This document shows positions 44,199 to 56,529 of a DNA stretch of 64,000 bases, piece by piece. Under the pieces are notes generated by a model. It made no database searches. It had not been told where the DNA came from and worked only from the letters and a program-made list of their open reading frames with translations. The stretch is from Hirundichthys speculiger (Eukaryota > Chordata > Actinopteri > Beloniformes > Exocoetidae), in the NCBI GenBank assembly GCA_018398805.1, contig JAGFBZ010000170.1, positions 124,001 through 188,000 of the forward strand. The letters are read 5' to 3'. The translations under genes were made by a program, and so were the position numbers. Numbering within the stretch: the stretch's first letter is position 1; each line of letters opens with the position of its first letter.

Positions 44199-45799
44199 AT
44201 AAAAACAAATGGATGATTTCTGTAGGTTGGCTCAGTTCAGACTTTTCAAATGCCACGAGATGATCTACAGCGACGCATTAATCCATTACATTTTAATTAA
44301 AAAAATCAAGAAAGATTTAAAAGTGTTGTTCAAATTCAAATTGAGCTGGCAAAATAAACCTGAAATGTGTTTGGACAGATGACAGTGTGTTTAAAGATGC
44401 AAAAAGTTACAAAGAAATGAAAATAAAAGTCATGGAACTCAACTTTTCTCGACTAAACATTTGAGAAAGGATTTGACAGCTTTTTGTCAGTTTTTCCTTT
44501 ATGGACGCGGCTTCTCAGCAGCATAAGTCTGGACTTGTGAGCAGCTTAGATGCCTCGCCTCAGCGTGGAGGATTACAACAAACCTCTGCAGAAGACTGAG
44601 GAGAAGATCCAGCGTGGAGGTGAAATGACTTTGTGGTGATGAAATAACCGTACCGAGTCAAAGCCAAACAGTCCGCAGGCCACAAAGGAGAGATCTATGA
44701 AAGGAGCCGAGGAGGAAACAAACGTGGATGGCGGTAAATCTGCCCGTAGTGGTCCTCCCTGGATTTCTCTTGGCGCTGAGCCAAAGGATAAATCACTTCC
44801 CAGAGAACTGGGAGGACGAGTGATAGCCGGGGTCCAGCGTCCAGAGATCAGCGATGCTGCAGGACGACCGTCACCATCCGGGCAGAGGGCTTCAACTCCC
44901 CCTGTGGTCGGAAAAACTCAGCTGTGAAAACAGCTGCGAAGAGCGGAGCGAGTGGAAAACCTCCCCAACGACAAAGCAAACAGCTTCAGAACAGATTTTC
45001 ACCGTCCGGGCCAGTTCCCAAGACCTCAAACCTCCACCTGATGACCTGGAAACTCTGGAAACACAGTCTCAGACACGATGGAAAGAAAACTGAACAATCT
45101 CAATGAACACACAACAGTAAAATGCATCATCAGGAGCTGATGACACTGACACAGAAATCAGAAATTCGTAAAAAAAAAATAAGACTTCATTAAACTGTTA
45201 AAGACTCTGAGGGATGCCAAAGTGTTTATCAGCAGACCTCTACCACCAATCAGGAGAGGAACCAGGAGATCCAGCAGACTGCCGTCACTGGACACTTTCA
45301 ACTGCATCTACCTCAACATGGAGGACACTTCAATAACAATTTTAGCTTTTTCTGGAAGCGCAGACGTCCTTTTCAGGCAGATGGAGTTCACCTCGATAAA
45401 TAATAATCTAATCTAATCTGTTTTACTCCAAGCGTCAACTGTCTGTTCTCTCTGACGAGGGTGAGAGAGCGGAAGAACCAGGACGGAAGGACAAAGATAA
45501 GACCAATCAGAAGCGTTGAGAGTGAGGAACCTCAGGCCCCGCCCACAGAGAGCTCCACCCCTGAGGGTATTCAGAGAGAGAGACCTGTCACTCAGCCTGA
45601 TGGCCACGCCTCTCTCCTCTCACTGCTTCCTCCAGCACTCACCGACCAGATGAACGAGCTGGTCACTGCTGGTATCAACCTCAAGCCCCGCCCACTCCCC
45701 TCTTTTCTCCTCAGGTCCCACTACCACCTCTAGTTTTGATCCCCCAGTAACGATTCCCTGCCATTAACGTTCTGTTCAGGTTCTCTCTACTGACTTTCC

Positions 45800-47056
45800 A
45801 AGCGTAGCTCTGCTAAAAGTTCGATCTCTTAACAGCAAGTCGTTTTTAGCGAATTATTTTATCGCCAAACACAATCTTGATTTCATGATTTTAACTGAGA
45901 CGTGGTTGGGTAACAGTAGCGGCGCATTGGATCTCCAAACTTTAACTCAATGAGTGTTTCTGCCGCTGTATTTAAAGGCTCATTTCAGTGCAAACAGTTA
46001 AGGTGGTGATTTTGATTCATATGAACATCTGCGTGTTGAGCTGAAAGACGTCCCAAAAAATCAAAAATCTAATCATCTACAGACCTCCAAGGTTCTGCGT
46101 AAGTTTAACCAACATGCTTCTGTGACCCGCTGCCATTACGACAGCAGATTTCAAACATGTCGTCACTGCTGGTGGTTTAACATTCACATCGATAATCCCA
46201 CAGAAAAAAACCCAACTTTTTCAAAACAGTTTTTGATCAAGGTCTTGAATGATATTTATCTGAACACTGATTCGGGTAAAACCTCTGCTCCGGTGCTGCT
46301 TGAGCCTTTGATACTGTGGACCATTAAGTCCTCCTTGACAGACTGGAAAACTGGGTGGAGTTATCAGGTCCACTTCCCAGATGATTCAGGATCAGATCTT
46401 GAAGGCAGGAGATTTGTTGTCAACCTGGGTGAAAATAAATCTGAGCTTTTCTCCATGACCTGTGGAGTCCCTCAAGGATCAATTCTTAGACTGCTGTTAT
46501 TCAACCTCTACATGCTTCCTCCAGGTCTGATCACACATGACAGCAGCGTTGCTAACCGCATGTCTGCAGATGACAGATGCAGGTCAACAGCTGGATGGAA
46601 TCAGGTTTTCTTCACTTAAATCAAGACGAGACAGAAATAATCCTATCTGGTGACAAAATGGAAGGAATAAAAGTTGCTGTCCGGCTTGAATCCAGAGGGC
46701 TCGAGACAAAAACTCAGGTTAGACATCTTGGAGTTCTGATTGACAGCTGAGCTTCAGCAGCTGCATCAAGGCTGGAACTAAAACGGCTTTTCATCCCCTC
46801 AAACAGACATCAAGACTCAGAGATCTGACATCCAGAGCAGATTCACTCAGTTTTACTACACTTTACGGATCTATTCTAAGCTCTGTTTTATTCCTTATCT
46901 GTCCAAATTGTGTTTTTTGGGAGGATTTTATTATGCTGTTTTTATTCATTTAATTTTTTAAAAATTTTGTTTCATCTCTCTTTCATCTCAACTCTTCTGT
47001 AAAGCACTTTGAGTTTCCCCTGTATATGAAATGTGCTACAAAAATAAACTTTCCTT
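45800..47056 (+). pseudogene. L2-like LINE remnant (endonuclease and reverse transcriptase)
   Basis: Reading along the plus strand: SLNSKSFLANYFIAKHNLDF and ILTETWLG of the APE-type endonuclease (about 45820-45920), a rearranged stretch, then GVPQGSI (about 46466) and FNLYMLPPG of the reverse transcriptase, MSADD in place of YADD, and the downstream RHLGVLIDS block. The 3' end has TAAAGCACTTTGAGTTTCCCC and AAATAAACTTTCCTTGCC, typical of L2-like elements. Stops and frameshifts make it inactive. Frames at 44697-45733 may be its first open reading frame or flanking sequence. Confidence 0.8.
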
Positions 47057-48752
47057 GCCTGCTATTAAACCTCGTTCACGCTGTGGCAACGCTAGAGGGT
47101 GTCTGATGTAAACCAATCAAATGCCTTCCTGAAAAGCCTGATTTATGTTTCTGCATGGTAGATATGCACAAAGGCCTACACATGGGCTGATGCATCTTTG
47201 AGGTTTGCATCACTCTGTATTTCTACCACTAGAGGGCAGTCAGGGATCAGAACTGTAAAAGACTGGTTTAATCAGTGAGTGTTTTATAACATAAATGTGT
47301 AAAATAAAAGCCATTTCAAGGCACCTTACAAGGAAAATGGACAAGTTAAATTAAAGTCCCACGGCAATTCAATTCAATGCAGATACAATAAAATAATTTC
47401 CAAGTGAATTTAATGAACATACAGCGAAGAGAGCAGTGTAACCATGATGCCCAGTGCATCATGGGAGTGGATTCTCCAGCAGTCTGGGCCTGCAGCAGCG
47501 TGACTAAAGGGACGGTTCAGGCCACCCGGACCAGCGCTAACTACCAGCTTTATCAGAAGGGAAGGTTGTAAATATAATCTTAAAGGAAGATGGGACTCTT
47601 CCATGCAGTGCTCTTCTGTCAAACACACAATCATACATCAAGACGGAACTCAGGTTTTATCCTGGATCTCACAGGAACCCAGAGAAGCCACTGAGGACAA
47701 GTTTAGTTTGGAGAAATATGACCTCTTGCGTTAACCATCATCAGAACTGCAGCATTTAAACCCGTATCAACTGCAGATAACTATTTGCCTCTGCTTCCCT
47801 CTTGTGGTTATAATCTAGAATTACCTGCAGGTCTTCAAATATTCATCACTTTATCATCACAATCCAGTGGCGGATCAAGGGTTTTTCTAAGTAAAGGGCC
47901 ATTAAGGGGCCATGCATTTGTCCAGCGTCCTTGCAGGTCATCTCCTTCTTCAGGTAAAGGTGTGGATACACTCCACGCTTGTGCTTATGCTTTACCTGCT
48001 TATCAGGATGTTTGAAAGACTTGTACCGTACCATCATCCAGTCCTCGGTGAGACCAGCATGCGAACCTCAAACGGACCCAGTGCACATCCAGTCGTCAAA
48101 GTTTCAGACAGTGTCTCCGAAGTTTCCATTACGGCTGAGGTCAGAGTGACTGGTCTGAAATCACCGATGGTTTTAGGAGCACACGTCTCTGCTGAGGTTG
48201 CTTATAAATGTCACAGCTCCTTTTACACAAAATTCCAGTAAAAATCAATTTATATTGTCCGAAGCAAGACCTTTGGAGCCACCCCTCTGCAGGTTAAAAA
48301 TGATGTTTCATACATGTTCAATTCATGAACTGAACCTTGTTTGTAATTTTGAACAAGAAGAATACTTCATCAGTTATGTTTGGAGCCAGGAGGTCCACCG
48401 GCTGGACTTTCAACCACTTTTCAGGTCCTTTGGTTCTCTATAAATCTCACATTTATTTATGTCTCAAATGCTTTGTTAGATTATAAATAAATCACCTTTA
48501 AAGGGATACTCCCAACGTTTTGTGAATTAGCTGACTTTGCCTCAACCTCCGGGTTAGTAAGAGGGTCCCTACTGTCTCTTCTCTGAATCCAGTAACCCAG
48601 CCTCCACCCTTCAGTGGACTGCACCACCTAGTAACAAAATAAACTTCCAAAATAACTCAGACTTTCTCATTTACATGCTGACTTATCCATTTACCTTCTG
48701 TAGAAATAAATATATAAAATGAGACGCACCTGTCAAACAACTGACATGCAGG
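47057..48752. other. Non-coding stretch
   Basis: Short frames only; CCAGTGGCGGATCAAGG at 47867 may be the end of a DNA transposon, but no partner end was found. Confidence 0.4.
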
Positions 48753-48780
48753 GCTTAGGGTTAGGGTTAGGGTTAGTTAG
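48753..48780. repeat. Interstitial telomere-like tract
   Basis: About four TTAGGG units directly before the transposon at about 48815. Confidence 0.8.
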
Positions 48781-48875
48781 GTGAATGTGAGTGGAGAGTT
48801 TTTCATTCAGTACATGAGGTGGGACCAAGTCATTGTTGTGAAAGTCTCAAGTAAGTCTCATGTCTTTGTTCTCAA

Positions 48876-50300
48876 GTCCAGAGTCAAATCCCAAATCAAG
48901 TCTCGAGTCAAATCCCTAGTCAAGTCCCAAGTCAAGCCCATGGTCAAATCCCGAGTCAAGTCCCGAGTCAAGTCCAGAGTCAAATTCAGGGTCAAGTCCC
49001 AAGTCAAGCCCCTGGTCAAATCCCGAGTCAAGTCCCCAGCCAAGTCCAGACTCAAGTCCAAAGTCAAATCCCAATTCAAGCTCAGAGTCAAATCCCAAAT
49101 CAAGTCTAGAGTCAAATCCCAAGTAAAGTCCCGAGTCAAGTCCAGAGTCAAATCCCAATTCAAGCTCAGGGTCAAATCCCAAATCAAGTCTCGAGTCAAA
49201 TCCCAAGTAAAGTCCCGAGTCAAGTCCAGAGTCAAATTCAGGGTCAAGTCCCAAGTCAAGCCCACGGTCAAATCCCGAGTCAAGTCCCCAGCCAAGTCCA
49301 GACTCAAGTCCAGAGTCAAATCCCAATTCAAGCTCCGAGTCAAATCCCAAATCAGGTCTAGAGTCAAATCCCAAGTAAAGTCCCGAGTCAAGTCCAGAGT
49401 CAAATTCAGGGTCAAGTCCCAAGTCAAGCCCATGGTCAAATCCCGAGTCAAGTCCCCAGCCAAGTCCAGACTCAAGTCCAGAGTCAAATCCCAAGCCAAG
49501 TCCAGAGTCAAATCCCGAGTCAAGTCCCCAGCCAAGTCCAGACTCAAGTCCAGAGTCAAATCCCAAGCCAAGTCCAGAGTCAAATCCCGAGTCAAGTCCC
49601 CAGCCAAGTCCAGACTCAAGTCTAGAGTCAAATTCAGGGTGAAGTCTCAATTCAAGCCCAGGGTCAAATCCCAAGTCAAGTCCCCAGCCAAATCCTGAGT
49701 CAAATCCTGAGTCAAGTCCAGAGTCAAATTCAGGGTCAAGTCCCAATTCAAGCCCAGGGTCAAATCCCGGGTCAAGTCCAGAGTCAAATTCAGGGTCAAG
49801 TCCCTTGTCAAGTCCAGAGTCAAATTCGGGGTCAAGTCCCAAGTCAAGCCCACGGTCAAATCCAGAGTCAAGTCCCCAGCCAAGTCCAGACTCGAGTCCA
49901 GAGTCAAATCCCGAGCCAAGTCCAGAGTCAAATTTGGGGTCAAGTCCCAAGCCAAGCCCATGGTCAAATCCTGAGTCAAGTCCCCAGCCAAACCCTGAGT
50001 CAAATCCCGAGTCAAGTCCAGAGTCAAATTCAGGGTCAAGTCCCTTGTCAAGTCCAGAGTCAAATTCGGGGTCAAATCCCCAGCCAAATCCCGAGTCAAG
50101 TCCAGAGTCAAATCCCAAATCAAGCTCAGGGTCAAATCCCGAGTCAAGTCCCCAGCCACGTCCAGACTCAAGTCCAGAGTCAAATCCCGAGTCAAGTCCA
50201 GAGTCAAATTCAGGGTCAAGTCCCTTGTCAAGTCCAGAGTCAAATTCGGGGTCAAGTCCCAAGTCAAGCCCACGGTCAAATCCAGAGTCAAGTCCCGAGT
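48876..50300. repeat. 12-bp minisatellite, about 118 units
   Basis: The unit is GTCAA(A/G)TCCNNN, mostly AGA, CGA or CAA at the last three bases, with higher-order blocks of about 150-200 bp. Because 12 is a multiple of 3, frames stay open on both strands (305, 257, 448, 214 and 199 codons); these are not genes. Confidence 0.95.
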
Positions 50301-50421
50301 TAATCCCAGGTCAGAAACTCACAGTTTCAAGTCCTTTCGAGCACTCAGTAAAGACAAACAGTATAATGAACGTAACCCGGAGCACATTGGCTGATGAGCT
50401 ATAGTTAGCTAAAGTCAGCTC

Positions 50422-50424
<3 letters not shown>

Positions 50425-50488
<64 letters not shown>
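50425..50488. repeat. (GA)n microsatellite
   Basis: 32 uninterrupted GA units inside the same transposon. Confidence 0.98.
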
Positions 50489-50490
<2 letters not shown>

Positions 50491-50874
50491 CCACCTGACA
50501 TTCTTTGTCCAACCTCAAACGTTGAATTAAGTTGGAAATTGTTCCATCACTGACCTACGTTTTGCATACTGCAATTCGGTTTTTCGTTAACTACTTTCTA
50601 GTTTTTGTACCTGAGCAAAACTCTTCTCGGGAACATATTTGTGAAGTGCTGTCTTTGTTTGAAAGAACATCTTATTCTGGATCACGTTAGTTGGCTGTGC
50701 TGACAGCTCACGCACACGTACATGCACAGAAGAGACGGAGAGAGATGGTTTGTGTTGGAGTCGTAACAAGTAAGGGGTCATTCATTCACAACTTTTTAAA
50801 TAACACATTATATAGTAATAAATCTTTGGCGTTAAAGTCAACAGACTCAAGTCCAAGTCATGTGACTCAACTAC

Positions 50875-51904
50875 ATACCACATAAGGTAGAATTAACGAT
50901 AAATTTATGTAAAAGCGAGGCTTGACCTGAACGGTACTGTGTAACCCTTGCACCTGCAGAACAGCTGAAGAGTTCTCCTGAGACCGGAAAGTTCACAGCC
51001 ATTTGGTTTCACCACCTTGGTGGAAAATCCATTAAAGAAAATGCTTACAACATTGTTAAGACCAATTTCTTTATTTCAGGCCTGTGATATATCGGAGAAA
51101 GTTGGAATGAGGGCATATAGTGCTCTTACAGAAGTGAAAGAAGAGAGTTTACGATTTTAATGATGACTTGGTTCAAAAACAGTGTCCTTTGAATTTGAGT
51201 CTCTAAGGAGCAAAGACGGACAGAGGAGCTCCAATTTATTAAGAGATGTGGTGGAACATGATTGAAATGTTTTAAAATAATGTTCCTTAAGGAAAGATTG
51301 AAAGGGATTTGCATATCTCCTCTTCTGCAGCTTGGGATAAGATTAAAGCATCCTGGGAATTCCAGTGGGTAAAGAACATATCTCAGCTGGACACCCGTGG
51401 TTTCTGATCCCTCAGATGCAACCGCATTAATAACTGTCATTCATCAATAGCTGATATAACAGAGCAACATTCCCAAATGACAATTAAAACTTTACTGCAC
51501 AAAATGAGGCCTTATGCCAAGCTTCTCCAGAGGCAAAAATCTAAATCTCTGGGCTCAGGAGAGCGTACTGGTACTGGACTGGGATGCCTGCAGTGACGCC
51601 CCGTTGCCAGCAGAGGCTGCTGGAGAACCGATCCCGATGACGCAGAATCAAGACTTAAAGACAATCAGTCTAATGATCATATTTTTATTAGATTTACTTT
51701 GAGGTGAGCACTCTCAGCCATCGCTTCTCCACAATTTCATTATGTCAACATAAAAAGACAACAACAACAAAAAAAAAAAATGACATTAGTGGGATGTATT
51801 TACAGTTTAGACATAAACAGAATTTTAACACTTAAGGACTGGGCGGTAGACGTCCTCTCTGATTTAACTGTACCGTATTTTTTCAAATGACAAATAAAAT
51901 CAGG
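50875..51904. other. Non-coding stretch
   Basis: No gene recognised; short frames only. Confidence 0.45.
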
Positions 51905-52400
51905 TGAGGTGTTGCCTCAGGTGGAGTCTTGGTCACGAGGGGGGAAGAACGGACCGGGAGACCGATGGGGCGTTTGGGACGGTGTCTGCAGTAACGGGCG
52001 CCCTCTACCAGTCTGCTGTAGTGAAGAGAAAGCTGAGCTAAATGGCAAGACCCTGTTTACCAGTCAATTTACTGGTATGTTCCTACCTTCACCTGGGGTC
52101 ACAGACTTTAGATGGCTACCGAAAGACCGAGACTGTGATTACAAGATACAGGATAACGGGTGGTGTCACCTACATCGAGGGAAGCCAGTTGAGGTGGTTC
52201 GGGCATTTGGTAAAGATGCCTCTTAACTGGGAAGGTGTCTTAGGGATGACCAACCGGGCGGAGGCTTCAGGACGAACCCGGGACATCCTGGAGAGATTGC
52301 ATCTATTAGCTAGCTTGGAAACACCTTGGTGACCCCTTGGAGGAGCTGGACTGAGAGAGGGAGGTCTGGGCCAGTCTGCTTAGGCTGCTCGAACTCAACC
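51905..52400 (+). pseudogene. RTE-like LINE, C-terminal remnant and 3' end
   Basis: The frame reads RWFGHLVKMP, then GRTRDILERLH and LASLETPW, the conserved tail of RTE-type polyproteins (usually RWFGHLVRMP ... RPRTRWRDYI). Upstream blocks (DRWGVWDG, VCCSEEKAELNGK) fit the same element in shifted frames. Confidence 0.7.
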
Positions 52401-52412
52401 CAGAGTTAATAG

Positions 52413-53535
52413 TAGGGGTGCACGATAACTATCGGGCCGATAACAGGAAATTATGACGTCATCCCGATAGGTCCGATATCACAACGAATAGCCCTTGATA
52501 ACATATATATTTTTGTCAACATGGCAGTGCCTCGCTCCCTCTGAGCCTTGAATGACCAACAGTGAATGTTATGTTCCAGTAATGTCGGCATAATCAGAAA
52601 AACGAATACTCAATCAGGAAAATCAAGAATACCCCCTCATGCCAGAAAACAACTCTTTACTCGGTCATAATTTTGGTAGTTGCGGACTTGAATTGATATT
52701 TGCAGTATTCTTCCACATGTTACACGTAAAAAAAGAAAAAATAGAAAAGGCTGAAATAACGACTAGCAAACGAGGAAACGTCAGAATTTACGTTACACCT
52801 TGAATGCAGCCTGGAGCACAGTGCTGATCACAACAAACATGGCGCGTGGAACTTCATTAAAGTTTCAGAAGAAGATAGTTTGGTGGTTATTTGTGACGAA
52901 TCCTCCGAGTGAATTCTACAAGGAGGGAAGCACAAGCTTTAATACGTAAAACCTGATCAGCCACCTACAACATAACAATCACTTCCATGGAGTTTTGAAA
53001 TCGCGCTAATGGAAGCTAATGCTAACATGCGCAAGCCAGCAGCAGTCTCTCCTTCCCTCCCTCTGCTCTCCCTCATTCCTCTCATCTAAAGCTTCCATGA
53101 GATTAAAAATAAAAACTACTGAACCTCATTTACTTTAATTAAAGGTATTAATTAAAATGGAACCACAAGCCAAAATCCTTTAAATGTTAATCTTTTTCAG
53201 TTAGTAATTCTGATGCATGTATTTCCATCAGTTCAAGGAGCCTTTATTTTTTATATCAGTCAGTAATGAACCTTATTTAAGTTAATGTGAGATATCAAAT
53301 AGGTTTGTTTGATAGCTTTAAGAAAATGTTTGAGAGGCTTGACAATAGTTTTTCATTGGAAAAAATAAATATCTGTTCATGTAAAAAGTCAAAACTATTT
53401 TTGATTTTGTTCATAGTATTGATGTAATGATCTTAGGAATATGTGTGTGTTATCGGTTATCGGTATCGGCCTTTAGGAGCTGAAAGTTATCGGTTATCGG
53501 TATCGGTTTTAAAAAACAGTTATCGTGCATCCCTA
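52413..53535 (+). mobile_element. hAT deletion derivative (1123 bp)
   Basis: Ends TAGGGGTGCACGATAACTATC and ...ACAGTTATCGTGCATCCCTA are inverted. Flanks GTTAATAG (52405-52412) and GTAAATAG (53536-53543) match at 7 of 8. Keeps a BED-finger fragment; the catalytic part is gone. Confidence 0.9.
52840..53010 (+). pseudogene. BED zinc-finger remnant (hAT transposase amino terminus)
   Basis: From the ATG at 52840 the frame reads MARGTSLKFQKKIVWWLF, then after a stop NLISHLQHNNHFHG. This follows the BED order (aromatic WxxF, then LxxHLxxxH), but the cysteine pair is lost. Confidence 0.6.
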
Positions 53536-53812
53536 GTAAATAGATGGATAAACTCAGACAATATAGTTTGTAATGATAAAAAACTGGTGTTCTTTGTTTT
53601 TAACTGTCAAGTTGTTGGCCCCTATGGGTTTCCATTGGCAGGGGTAGTTTATAGGACCTAGACTGCTGTCCACAGCTCTGTAATGAGAATTTTCCGGAAC
53701 TTCTTTGGGCCTGTAACAAGACCCCGCCTTTAATCTGGTCATGCTGTGCGGCTCGAACAGTTGCTGGGTGGGGCGTGATGTTTACTTGATGGTGATTGGC
53801 TATGATGTAGAC

Positions 53813-54160
53813 CAGCCATTCCCAAACTTCAGAATACCAATTTGAAATGTGAAAAATCTTCGCGGCCTTTAAATCACAACTGTGATCAACATCCAGGACT
53901 AGAAGCTATGTTCTGACATTAATGTATGGAGTCAACAAATAAGGTGACACTTGTCATATTAAGTTAAGATGACAGTAGAGTAACACTTAACTGGTTTGTT
54001 TTGTTACTTCTTAATGCTTTTTTAATCATGCCATTAATATTTTACATTAATTAAAAACATATTTTAAAAAGTTCGAGGATTTAAAACATATTTAATTTTA
54101 ATGACCTCAGTACCGTGACGGCCCACCAGGGGGCCGCGGCCCACACTTTGGGAATCGCTG
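53813..54160. mobile_element. hAT-type MITE, family C (348 bp), exact 8-bp duplication
   Basis: ATGTAGAC is duplicated at 53805-53812 and 54161-54168. Ends CAGCCATTCCCAAACTT and ...CTTTGGGAATCGCTG. Confidence 0.93.
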
Positions 54161-54815
54161 ATGTAGACAGGAGCTGTCCCCATCATTTGAGTCGTCTCTT
54201 CTCATTCATTGCCATGTACGCAAACAGAAACTCAGCTCCTTCAAAAATCGCAGCTACTTTCATGTTGATCGTGTCATTCTAGTTTGCGCTGGTGTGGAGT
54301 GTTAGTTTACTAGGTCAGTGGATCCAACCGGGCCTGACACTGTCATGGATGTGCGGCGGCTGAGAGGACAGAGGGGCTCAATGGAAACCTACGTACAGTG
54401 ATCTGAATATTAATTCACTCCGCCGGCTTGTTCCACCCCTGTTGTGCCTTTATTCTGCTCCGCTGTGATGATTGAGCTGCACTGAGGCACAAAGATGCAC
54501 ATTTGTGTCCCACTGGAACAACCAGATAGAAACCAGTACCGGAGACACTAGGGACCCGTTCCTGACTGTGAACGCAACGTGGAGGAAGGAAACGGTCTTT
54601 ATATTGCAGAATACCATGGTGCTTTGTGAAAGCACACACTGGGGAGGGGACTGCTGTGAATGCACAGCTGGAGAGTGAATGCAGAATGAAGAGGGGACCA
54701 CCAGCGCGAGTTCACTGTCCGATCTCAGTGTGAAAGCACAGACTGCAGCGACGCGCCGGACAAACCAGGAAAACTGTAAATGCAGTTGTGCTCAAAAGAC
54801 AACTTTTTGTTCCTC
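54161..54815. other. Non-coding stretch
   Basis: Overlapping frames on both strands at 54415-54701 without domains. Confidence 0.45.
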
Positions 54816-55492
54816 CATGGCCACGGTTACATGGTGTTTTTTAAATTCGGAATTAATTAAATAATTCCAAATTAAACTATTTTCCTTTGAGTTTACATGG
54901 AAATAGTAATTCCAAATTGAGGTTTACAAGGAAAACTCGTTTGATTGGCTTTATCCAATTCCGCTTAAGGTCTGGGGGTTGGGAAGGGTTCTGATTGGAC
55001 AGGGGGGGCGGATGTCTTTACGTATTTACGTCTACCGGAGGAAAACAAACTTACTCGACTGAAAAGCTCACAATTTTTATGTTTCCTGCCATCTGTTCTT
55101 TTAATTATTTCCAGTTCCTCCAAGCTATTTATTAAATAAATCGTCTCTGCTCTTGACCACCGTTTACTGCGTGCTGCCATCTTGGAACTTTATTTCGAAA
55201 ACAAGCCCAGCGCGGAATATAAGCGTCATGGCGACGGGCAAGAGAACGAGCATGCGCAGAAAGAATGGAATTAATTTAAAGAGGAATGAGTGTATACATG
55301 ACCGCAGAATTATTCTATTCAGATTTAAAATCAGAATAAACCAGCCACTTACTTTGAAATTAAGTTTAATTCGGAATTGACATTTTTATTCGGAATTAGG
55401 TGTTTACATGGTAATTTTCAATCAATTTAAATCGGATTTAATTTTATTTCTGAATTAAAGAGGAATTAAACTTCCCAAGTAAACGCACTGCA
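54816..55492. mobile_element. MITE-like element with AATTCCGAATT motifs
   Basis: Near-inverted ends (CCACGGTTACATGGTG and CCAAGTAAACGCACTG) and many AATTCGGAATTA motifs in both orientations. The middle contains GCCATCTTGGAAC and GAGCATGCGCAG. Family not assigned. Confidence 0.55.
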
Positions 55493-56088
55493 TGTCTGAC
55501 ACCAACATCAGATACAGGACGGAACCAACTATTTTGCTAGGTCTAATCTAATCTAATCTAATATAATCTAAGTATGTTCAAGACACTAAAGTGAGCTGTT
55601 AGCCCACCTGGTATGACTGGTGCTAACCCTTTAAAACGTCTGAATCCAACACGTTTAGCTTGTTGTGACCACCCGGTGCAGGAAATTAAATATATAATAA
55701 AAGCTGCTGCACGACACGACAGATCACACACAATCATCACAATCCATCGGAGCGTTCATTCAGGAGTGTGAGAAATTTGGAAAAGTACAGTAGATGACAA
55801 GAGATGGGAATGAAAAATTTAGCAGATTAGCGGATGCAGACGCTACCGATGTGCCCCGATACAGTTGCTGCGATAAAACTGTGGTAGCTCCCAGTGAAAG
55901 AGGTGTTAGCAGGAGCAGCTCTCAAAGAAACTCCAGCAACATATTCTGCAGCTCGTGTTGCGCTACACGAACCATCTGAGCCGGGTTACGACACTTTTAC
56001 ATACTATTCAAGTGCGTGTAAATTTCTGAATTTGAAGAAAGTAATTTAATTAAAAAAATGTAAAAATTGCTAAAAATCTTTTTTTCTT
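55493..56088. other. Non-coding stretch
   Basis: (TCTAA)n-like repeat at about 55539-55570. A 61-codon frame at 55794 has no domain. Confidence 0.45.
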
Positions 56089-56096
56089 CTTCTGAC

Positions 56097-56529
56097 TAGG
56101 GCTGTAGCGATACACTAATCTCAAGATACGACACATAACACGATATTCAGCTCACGATACGATATATATCGATTTTCATCTTACAATACATTAACATCAT
56201 TTTATGAAAGATTTTAAAGGGACAAAGTGATTTTGGTGACATCTTGCGAATGTTCCAATGACTTTGTTTGAATTAATTGAACTGAAAGCATCAATTACAC
56301 ATTATATGGCTGACAGGCAGCTTGTAAATGCTGGACAAAATGAATAAAAGATGTGTTGAGAAAAATAGTTTCATTTATTTAAACAGTGCAAATTGTTGCT
56401 TGCAAGCTTTTAAAGGTGGGACACGGGGGTTTTGAAAGAAGCTTAGAATATCGATACCGACAGCTGAAAAATCGATACTCGATAAAATATTGATATATAT
56501 CGTAGTATCGATAAAATTGCTCAACTCTA
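56097..56529. mobile_element. hAT-type MITE, family B, copy 3 of 3, exact 8-bp duplication
   Basis: CTTCTGAC is duplicated at 56089-56096 and 56530-56537, which fixes the borders of this family. Confidence 0.94.

Larger units (their letters stand above)
48815..50874. mobile_element. Non-autonomous DNA transposon containing an expanded minisatellite
   Basis: The left edge GAGGTGGGACCAAGTCATTG and right edge AAGTCCAAGTCATGTGACTC match the ends of a fish element known to me by its AGTCAAGTCC subterminal motifs. The borders are approximate, and I could not confirm a target duplication. Confidence 0.6.

Noticed and set aside
48781..50404. Very long open frames (305, 257, 448, 214 and 199 codons) on both strands
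   Set aside because: They are all readings of one 12-bp tandem repeat whose length is a multiple of three. No start context, domain or codon bias supports a gene.
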